Below are positions 57,869 through 64,000 of a stretch of 64,000 nucleotides of DNA, piece after piece. The notes beneath the pieces are model-generated. The model worked only from the letters and a program-made list of their open reading frames with translations. It ran no database searches and was not told the DNA's origin. The DNA is from Acholoe squamosa (Eukaryota > Annelida > Polychaeta > Phyllodocida > Polynoidae): the NCBI GenBank assembly GCA_949317995.1, contig OX439050.1, forward strand, positions 54,437,777 through 54,501,776. The letters run 5' to 3'. Position numbers and translations under genes: made by a program. How positions within the stretch are numbered: the first letter of the stretch is position 1; every line of letters starts with the position of its first letter.

Positions 57869-58420
57869 TTGATGTTAAAAAGGTAAGATGGCTGAGTAAT
57901 GAGGTATAATTGCAGTCGTCATCAGTGATGGGATTCCAGCATGATTTTAAGCTAATAGCTTCTGCCAGCCAGTCCGTATCATCCTGATGGCTGATAAGGG
58001 CCATTTGCATTGTGAAAAAGAATGCCATTAATAATCACACATTCCAACATTGCCAGAGATCCATGGTTATTTTTACAGAAATTCCTTGTACATTTGTGTA
58101 CCACCATACTGCCACCTGGAGCTTCTTGTTAAAACTACACTGGTCAATGCTTTTTAATTACAAAAATCCCTGGTAGATTCAACAGTTATTTATTACAGTG
58201 TGGAAAAACGCAAGACGCCACACTCCTTCTGCTTGGTCCATCCTTGACAAACATCCAGTCATTCATCCTTATTATGATTTTTATGTCTCATATATCTGTG
58301 TCCTGAGAGCCCAAGGTGCGATGATCTTCATATAAAGAGGATCATTAGTGTAACCATAAGTTGCCTTGGTAAAGATCCCCTGAGACCTCATTACTCAGCC
58401 ATCTTACCTTTTAACATCAA
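57869..58420. repeat. inverted repeat pair around a MITE
   Basis: 57,869-57,905 (TTGATGTTAAAAAGGTAAGA, then TGGCTGAGTAATGAGGT) is the reverse complement of 58,385-58,420, with one extra A. The right arm is the donor end of E5. The left arm is an inverted duplicate with no counterpart near E3. Confidence 0.75.
58008..58200 (-). mobile_element. TA-MITE (family M), copy 15, empty site near E3
   Basis: Inverted copy, CATTGTGAAAAAGAATGCC to CAACAGTTATTTATTACAGTG. The E3 paralog (about 51,690-51,710) lacks it, so it inserted after the duplication. The flanking dinucleotide is TG rather than TA. Confidence 0.85.
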
Positions 58421-58505
58421 ATTGAGAACATTTTCTCTTGTATTTTTCTTGTATTTTTTAATGGTGGACTCGACCTTGTCTCGCAACTTGTGAGGAGATG
58501 AAAAG
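58265..58505 (-). pseudogene. E block, copy E5
   Basis: On the minus strand it reads SSHKLRDKVESTIKKYKK, then NTRENVLNLMLK, and meets AAAAG|GTAAGAT. It is related to E3 upstream of the donor. The segment matching HEVHNIRSQ is shortened. Confidence 0.4.
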
Positions 58506-59029
58506 ATACTTTTATAAAGATCACATTAACTCACTGCTGTACTGAAATGTTTTTTTTGCCTTTTGGTTGGTTTATATTTTTGTGAAAGTGATGATGCTCT
58601 CTAATTGTCACAACATCTGATGTTTATACAATGCACCTTGCAGCTTTCAAGAGTTCTTTGATGGCCATGTATTTCGTTTCTTTTTTATTCTCAGGTCATT
58701 GGTGCATTTGCATTTACAAGCAGCCTAATCAAATGCACCAGTATTTTTAAAGAGTCGTTAAGGAGTAAATTTCACATTAATCACATGACCTCACCATAAA
58801 GCACTACAGGAAGGCAGCCAAAGGGCCATGGGGTTTGATCATTATAAATGCAGAGACTACCCTGTAGTGCTATCCACCCTAGATAGAAGAATGTGTTACT
58901 TAAAAGATGCCAACATAGCTGCCCCGACCTGAGATGTTGTCATACAAGGGATATGTGTATGATCAATTTGTCATATGAGAAATATTATATAGACTAGTGG
59001 TTATAATGTGAAAGAATATCAAGCTCTTA
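58506..59029. other. duplicated intergenic sequence
   Basis: Matches 52,255-52,460 and 53,200-53,345 as noted for that stretch. No gene. Confidence 0.5.
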
Positions 59030-59330
59030 TATAGATTCCAGTTGTCACTGGTTTATTCAAGGTTTAGGCAGTAGTTATGTATCAGTAATACAAATGTCAA
59101 TATACAGGTAGCTCAGACACAGTAATCATAATAAGTGTTCCACACATACATATGATAATGATAAGACACTGTCCAATATAGGTTCTAGGTGGGTCCCCAC
59201 AACCTAGCTCCTGGCTTGCTGGTAGAGGGATGGTATGAAAAATACAAGTAACATTACCCTCTTGTAGGTGGTTGGTAGAATATAGCCCCTGGCCACTAGT
59301 GGGGTTTAGTCCTATGTCTGGCTGACATAG
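59030..59330 (-). mobile_element. possible LTR or retroelement 3' end, minus strand
   Basis: On the minus strand the sequence starts near TGTCAGCCAGACATAGG and has AATAAA at about 59,052-59,057. It ends in a TTCACATTATAACC stretch like the end of the better LTR candidate at 63,087-63,500 (TTCACCCACTTGTAACGG). No direct repeats or matching second LTR were found, so this is weak. Confidence 0.25.
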
Positions 59331-59614
59331 TCTACCCCAGCAGAGAGTTCTTGTGGCAGGAGCATAGCAGGCTCAGGAGAGCTGGACTGGAGATGGTGTC
59401 TTGGAGGTGTCCCACTGGATACTGACTGGATGGAGGCTAGGTCTGAGCTTATAAGGCCTACCCTAGCTTCCTCCCTCCAGACTAGTTGGAGCCAACAGTA
59501 ACTGCCACTGTCATTGTCCATTAGTGCTGAGTCTTTGATGTCCATGGGGGTACATAGGACACCCCTATCATCAGTGTGGCGTCCCCATTGTCGCGCTCGG
59601 TTAGGCATGTTCAA
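59312..59614 (-). CDS. minus-strand reading frame, possible retroelement ORF end
   Basis: About 100 codons, open further upstream to a stop near 59,690. The C-terminal half is rich in Ser and Pro (SSGTPPRHHLQSSSPEPAML), and the stop falls just inside the putative LTR start. No protease, RT or integrase motif is visible. This could be the tail of an LTR-element polyprotein, or a chance frame in GC-richer DNA. Confidence 0.25.
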   Translation of the reverse strand: MNMPNRARQWGRHTDDRGVLCTPMDIKDSALMDNDSGSYCWLQLVWREEARVGLISSDLASIQSVSSGTPPRHHLQSSSPEPAMLLPQELSAGVDYVSQT

Positions 59615-59760
59615 CGGCCTGTATCTCGGCGATGTGTGCGCCTTCGCACGTGTAACTGTGCATGTGCTGAGGGGTAATTGTCAGCTACCTGTAGCCTGCT
59701 GCGCATGCACGCCAGACGCTTTGGCATGTCTGTGGCACACAGAGAGCTACAAACACTCTT
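59560..59760 (+). promoter_or_regulatory. CpG-richer segment with E-box and NRF1-like words
   Basis: Locally richer in CpG (GTCGCGCTCGG, TCGGCGATGTGTGCG) than the rest of the window. It has a CACGTG core in CGCACGTGTAA (about 59,646-59,653) and an NRF1-like TGCGCATGCAC (about 59,699-59,710). It lies just before the candidate exon starting at 59,800. A promoter role is only inferred. Confidence 0.25.
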
Positions 59761-59799
59761 GGCAGTCTAGTTCATGGTATTATACATGGGGTATTGCCA

Positions 59800-60047
59800 T
59801 GGCCACCAAGCCAAAGGGAGAGAAGCTTATGCCTCAGGCCCAGTTTCCTCCTCTCTCTCACAAAATTGTGGCAGCATCTCTTGAGCTGAGTGTGAAATTA
59901 TCTGAAGAGGACATGGAGGAGGCAAAGAAGAGCGAGTCCCGTCTATGTATTCACACACCAGCTGCAGGGACTATTTATCTCCCTTATATGTTGCTCACCG
60001 TTGGAATAATGCCAATCTCAGCTCCATGTCATCCGCTTACACACTAA
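59800..60047 (+). CDS. candidate 5' exon, unknown protein
   Basis: GCCATGGCC at 59,797-59,805 is a good initiation context. From that ATG the frame reads MATKPKGEKLMPQAQ and later ELSVKLSEEDMEEAKKSESR, a charged, helix-prone stretch, ending at a stop at 60,045-60,047. The open frame extends back to 59,514. The segment about 59,899-60,030 has a diverged relative at 50,065-50,200 where the same frame is not kept. No splice donor of good quality was found and no domain is recognised. Confidence 0.25.
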
Positions 60048-60175
60048 CTTCCACTCACTGTCTTTCTTCAAGGCCTACACTTTTCCATGCACAATCCGTT
60101 TTACACTGTCTGTCAAACACTCTCTCTTCCTGGTCTTAATTAGTCATATATCTGCTGTCCTATTGATAATCGTAA

Positions 60176-60372
60176 TACTGTAAAAGATAAAAGGGATTCT
60201 TATAAAACTGAACATCAGACCGCCGTAATTGAAAAGTACTGAACCAGTGTAGTATTTACAAGAAACACAAGGTGGCAGTGGTACACAAATGTACAAGCAA
60301 TCTCTGAAAATAATGACGGATCTCTGGCAATTTGGGGACTAGGAATGCATCATTGTTTTTTTTATTTTTACC
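60176..60372 (+). mobile_element. TA-MITE (family M), copy 16
   Basis: Starts ACTGTAAAAGATAAAAGGG (the TTGAATC part is deleted). It keeps GAACCAGTGTAGTATTTAC and TCTCTGAAAATAATGACGG and ends in a T-run instead of a clean TTTTACAGTG. Confidence 0.7.
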
Positions 60373-60738
60373 ATGCACTTCTTTCCTCTCTCCATCCCAT
60401 CTCTTCCACCTCTTTAAACCGTTTTCATTCTGTGTCTTCAATGCCTCTCTCTTAGATTTGCATTTGCCTTTGTATTTTGGCCACCAAGTCTACCAGCCTA
60501 TACCTCTCATGACTCGTCTTGCTAGTTCCCCACTCCCTCTCACCAGTCAATCCATCATCTAATATGGCACATGGGCAGGCATCTGCCAGACATTGTTATG
60601 AGTGCGGATCCATCTTCTGCCATCATCAGTGCATGGTGCACAAATAGAAACTCTCCATGGACAATAACAGCCATACAACCTTCACAGGTGGTGTATGATT
60701 AATAGCAATAAGCTACCCAATCCTCCAAATGTGAATTA
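60373..60738. other. intergenic, no feature seen
   Basis: Pyrimidine-rich at its start. No gene or repeat supported. Confidence 0.5.
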
Positions 60739-60896
60739 CAGTAATACCCCGCTAGAAAAGTGCACCCCGTGTATAACTGTTATATTTATTAATATCTTCA
60801 TGAATAAGACACACCCTTACCACTGCCAACCCTATTGGATGCACTAGGCTTCCATCCTCACGTATATTCCGTGCCTCATGCACGAGGTATTACAGT
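60739..60896. mobile_element. mariner-like MITE
   Basis: The ends CAGTAATACCCCG and CGAGGTATTACAGT are inverted repeats with few mismatches, with TA next to the left end. About 158 bp, no coding capacity. The ends resemble short mariner-type MITEs. Confidence 0.6.
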
Positions 60897-61222
60897 AGTG
60901 TTCCTTTTTTGCACAGCCACCCTGCCATCCTTTTTACCTGACCCTATGATGTGGAAGGTACTATGAGACACCCAATATGCCATAGGGTCTGATTTACCCT
61001 AATGCAGAGGCTTCCCTGTAATACAACCCACCCCTGATAGCATGATGGCTTGATTATTAGCTCCCAACATGCCTGCCATGACCTGTCTTGATGTGTATAT
61101 TCATGGTTTCATGATTGGATACCGGTAGGCTGTCACTGTATATATATGCAGATTAGCTTTCAGGTGGATGGCAAGGACACAAGCCTTTTCTCTTTTCTAA
61201 GAGAGGCTAATACAGGCAGTCA

Positions 61223-61289
<67 letters not shown>

Positions 61290-61818
61290 CATATTCCATG
61301 CATTACCTGCCATTTACAAGTTTTTTTCATATCATTGTAAATGATAATGATTGACACTCATTTGTGCTGGCTATGTTCAAGTGCTCGAGGTAATGGAACA
61401 CAATGCTTCGGTGGCTTTGTGTCCTAATAGGCATAGGCCCTACATTTCCTACAATCATTTACCCAGCTATAACACAGGCCAAGATCATTGATTTCCTCTT
61501 TGTCCTCTCCAAATGTAGTCCAGAGAGGCTCGGACTGTAGGGATGGCCTACAGTCTGAGTTAGGTGTATGTAAGCTCTGGTAGGCACACTGAAGCAGCAG
61601 TCCAATACATCTAAATGTCATCTGTTGACAGCGGTATTTCATATGTAGGTTTTAATCACGATTATACATTAACTTTTCTGAGTTGACTTACAATCATTCT
61701 CTGATTTCAATTGTAATTAAAGCATTAAAACTGGAAATTCCTGACATAAATTCCAGGAGTGCTGCCCTCTTGTGAATAAAGCTTGAAGCTTCCTCCACTC
61801 CTAAAAAGTGGAAGAGTA
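60897..61818. other. intergenic with (AT)n tract
   Basis: Includes the third, weak copy of the 53,200/58,780 segment (60,960-61,110) and an (AT)n microsatellite at about 61,223-61,286. No gene. Confidence 0.55.
61223..61286. repeat. (AT)n microsatellite
   Basis: About 31 uninterrupted AT units. Confidence 0.95.
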
Positions 61819-62984
61819 CACTGTAAGAAGTTTATGTTTTATAACAGAGATGTTTATTGTAAGCTCAGGGAAAAGTGCTGTACTCTCAAATACTGTGACT
61901 CTTACTGTAATACCAAGTCTTTGCAGGTGTAGATATATATGCACAGTGAGGGATCCTGTATAATCACTCTGTATGCAGTATGCCCTAGGCCAGCCAGTCA
62001 CCCTAGTGGCTCTTCAATGGGTTTACCAAAATAGCCTTACATGTACTTTCCCCTCCTATTGGAGGTCAGTAGTATACCATATCTTTAGTATGTATAGTCT
62101 TATATTGCACACCTCAATCCAATATTGTCACCAGAGCTTAATAATGAATTGCAATATGATAATACGCTCAACAGGTTCAATCTAGCATTGTGCACCAGTG
62201 ATATTGTGCAAGGTTACCTGAGAAGAAACTAGGAACAACCAATAATATGCATACATAACACCATAACTGTGTTTAAATCTGAAATACAAGTCCCTGGACT
62301 CTGGGGTTGAAGCTAACATAGGCCTACCTGCCTCTAGGTTATTTCAGTGTTAAAATGAATATGAAGTGGTTTGGGTGAGATGGTTCTTTACGTCTCTTAC
62401 ATTCAATAGTGCCTCACTTCATATGGATTGGAGACAGTTTTGTCTTCATTAGGCATATATGGTTTATAATATCAATACATGCATGGAGCACACACATAAA
62501 TGATATTATGGAGATGATTACCATTAACTGCACCCAATAGCAGAGTATATAGCAGTGTCTTTTATAACATATCTGTATAAATAATACATTTGTTGTTAAT
62601 TAACAGAACCCCTTGATGTAATTCTACAATTCAAGTTTCTGTAATTTTGCAGCAATAGTTGCTGGAACATCAGTTGCCAACAAAGATTTATGTAAATTTA
62701 CAGTATAATTATTTTATTGTTCATTTACAGCAAAATTTGCTGTCCATTCACAGAAAATATTCTCTGTAATTTTACAACACATTTTGCAGTTAATTTACAG
62801 CATATATTTCTGTACAACGGATTGATGTTGCTGTATGATCACAGTGACTGTTATTGTACGATTACTCTGAATTGTTCTGTAAAATTACAATAATTCACCT
62901 CCTGTAGATTTACAGCATAATGTACTGGAACCAAATTTGCCAAGGGATTTTGCTGTAAAATAACCCTGCCTACTTCTTACAGTG
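61819..62984. mobile_element. 1.17-kb TA-flanked element, ends CACTGTAAGAAGT
   Basis: Perfect 13-bp inverted ends CACTGTAAGAAGT (61819-61831) and ACTTCTTACAGTG (62972-62984), each flanked by TA. The first seven bases match the TA-MITE family ends, so related transposases may mobilise both. No transposase frame is visible: the longest frames are under 75 codons. The right third holds repeated ACAG/CTGT palindromic words. It is likely a non-autonomous element. Confidence 0.65.
62600..62960. repeat. cluster of CTGTAAATTTACAG-like palindromic words
   Basis: Words such as TGTAATTTTGCAGCAA, TGTAAATTTACAG, TTTACAGCAAAATTTGCTGT and CTGTAATTTTAC recur roughly every 30-40 bp in both orientations. They look like subterminal repeats of the enclosing element. 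Confidence 0.65.
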
Positions 62985-63086
62985 TAGTAACTCTTCTGAA
63001 GAGGGCAAAGGTGCACTTAAGGCATTCTAATCATTTAACAAAAGAAGGCAGGAATACAGCAAGTTACATGATATTTTTATATGTAC

Positions 63087-63500
63087 TGTCAACGAACCGT
63101 TACAAGTGGGTGAAGTGATAAACACTGAATCCAGAGAAGTTCTTTTGATCCGTTTTATTGCACAGTTGACATGAGTGTTCATACAGGTGGTAACAATGAT
63201 ACACTCGCCGGTGTCCAAGCTCTGCCCCTGAGCCTATAGCTCAACCTGTCATAGGTTCTGATATGAGGTATAGGTACTGGTGTGAAAAGATGTAAGGTAG
63301 AGATACTGGGAGCTGCTTATGCGGCATATTATATACTCAGCTGAGCCGCTCGCGGTATGATGAAATCTGCTCTCTGTCTGGTGTAACATTGGGTGTCGCA
63401 ATATCAGGCAGAGAGCAGCTTGACACATGGACCAATGAGGGACAACGGCATACTGTGAAATATGTCCTGGTCCTAAAATAGCATCCACTGGTATGTCACA
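63087..63500 (-). mobile_element. LTR-like sequence, minus strand
   Basis: On the minus strand it starts TGTGACATACC and ends GGTTCGTTGACA, giving TGT...ACA ends over 414 bp. It has a TATATAAT box at 63,328-63,335 and AATAAAA at about 63,153-63,159, about 170 bp apart, an order typical of U3-R-U5. The U3 part contains a hairpin (CTGCTCTCTGTCTG with CAGGCAGAGAGCAG). The flanking bases GTAC and ATAC could be a worn 4-bp target duplication. No second LTR lies inside the window. Confidence 0.45.
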
Positions 63501-63771
63501 ATACCTCCAGTGGGGTCGTGGCTTGAGTAACTATTTTGGCTGTTGTAACATCCATGTTGGGATGGTGCAAGAGCAGCTCACTGGATCCACTGGAGGAGCC
63601 AGGGTTTGGTGTTGTGCAATCCCTGCCTACTATTGAGTAATTAGATAGGGGTAGGTGGTAGGTTTGTGAACAGAGCTTGGGCCTGTATGGCGAAGAAATT
63701 AATAAAGATGTAAAATAATGATAATACCAAGAATAGTCCATTGACAGTACAAAGGAATCCAAAATTATCAA
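63496..63771 (-). CDS. minus-strand frame ending at the LTR-like start
   Basis: A 91-codon frame whose stop (TGA) overlaps the first bases of the LTR-like sequence, as retroelement polyproteins often do. The C-terminal part is Ser/Pro/Thr-rich (PNPGSSSGSSELLLHHPN). An overlapping frame at 63,641-63,916 has a hydrophobic stretch (LFLVLSLFYIFINFFA). No catalytic motifs are seen. It may be the tail of an LTR element extending beyond the right edge, but this is unproven. Confidence 0.25.
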   Translation of the reverse strand: MIILDSFVLSMDYSWYYHYFTSLLISSPYRPKLCSQTYHLPLSNYSIVGRDCTTPNPGSSSGSSELLLHHPNMDVTTAKIVTQATTPLEVL

Positions 63772-64000
63772 ATAAGAGCACTACTGCTGCGGTGTATAAA
63801 CAGAATGCTGTAGGGCTGTGTATAAGGGCTATAGCCATGGGGCCCTGAGTGGGAAGGGGGAGGGTCTGAGTCTGGGTGTGTAGCAGTCTAAAGTAGGTGT
63901 GTGGATTGTAGTGCAATTACTGGTAGGGACACACTTTTACATGATCTCTACGTAAAATTCAGTTTCAGTTTTATGTAAAAGTGATGTAAATTTCAGGATT

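Overview
This window looks like intergenic DNA from an animal, probably a marine invertebrate. The reasons are its AT-richness, the density of non-LTR retrotransposon, tRNA-SINE and TA-flanked MITE remnants, long (TTA)n and (AT)n microsatellites, splice-donor-like motifs, and the lack of any long intact reading frame or operon structure. I cannot name the species. No confidently functional protein-coding gene, rRNA or tRNA gene was found. The longest meaningful reading frames are decayed reverse-transcriptase pieces and two weak exon candidates (46.13-46.41 and 59.80-60.05 kb).

Layout. 0-1.9 kb: 3' part of a dead CR1/Jockey-like LINE. 2.3-5.4 kb: a dispersed repeat, a hAT-like MITE, a minus-strand tRNA-SINE and a minus-strand LINE tail with poly(A). 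6.15-6.9 kb: a diverged array in which a 17-bp motif recurs about every 181 bp. 9.9-10.26 kb: a third LINE tail. 10.84-11.20 kb: a MITE. 11.65-41.05 kb: a complex tandem segmental duplication with the order A1 (11.65-17.3), B1 (17.34-25.14), A2 (25.17-30.4), spacer, B2 (33.26-39.1), A3 (39.12-41.05, truncated). Its A+B period is about 13.5-14 kb, and B1 also carries an internal duplication. 41-44.7 kb: unremarkable apart from a near-perfect palindrome and one MITE. 44.7-61 kb: a second tandemly duplicated region with two recurring minus-strand blocks. The E block (5 copies) ends in a splice-donor-like site; the F block (4 copies) usually lies 1-2 kb downstream on that strand. 59-64 kb: LTR-like retroelement remnants, a mariner-like MITE and a 1.17-kb TA-flanked element.

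A single TA-inserting MITE family (about 180-220 bp, ends CACTGTAAAA...TTTTACAGTG) occurs 16 times between 13.0 and 60.4 kb and nowhere else in the window. Because its hosts are duplicated, paralogous filled and empty sites can be compared directly. Some insertions predate the duplications and others followed them.

All repeat alignments were made by eye. Boundaries are good to a few bases where terminal repeats are named, and to about 50-100 bases for segmental blocks. Percent identities are rough counts.
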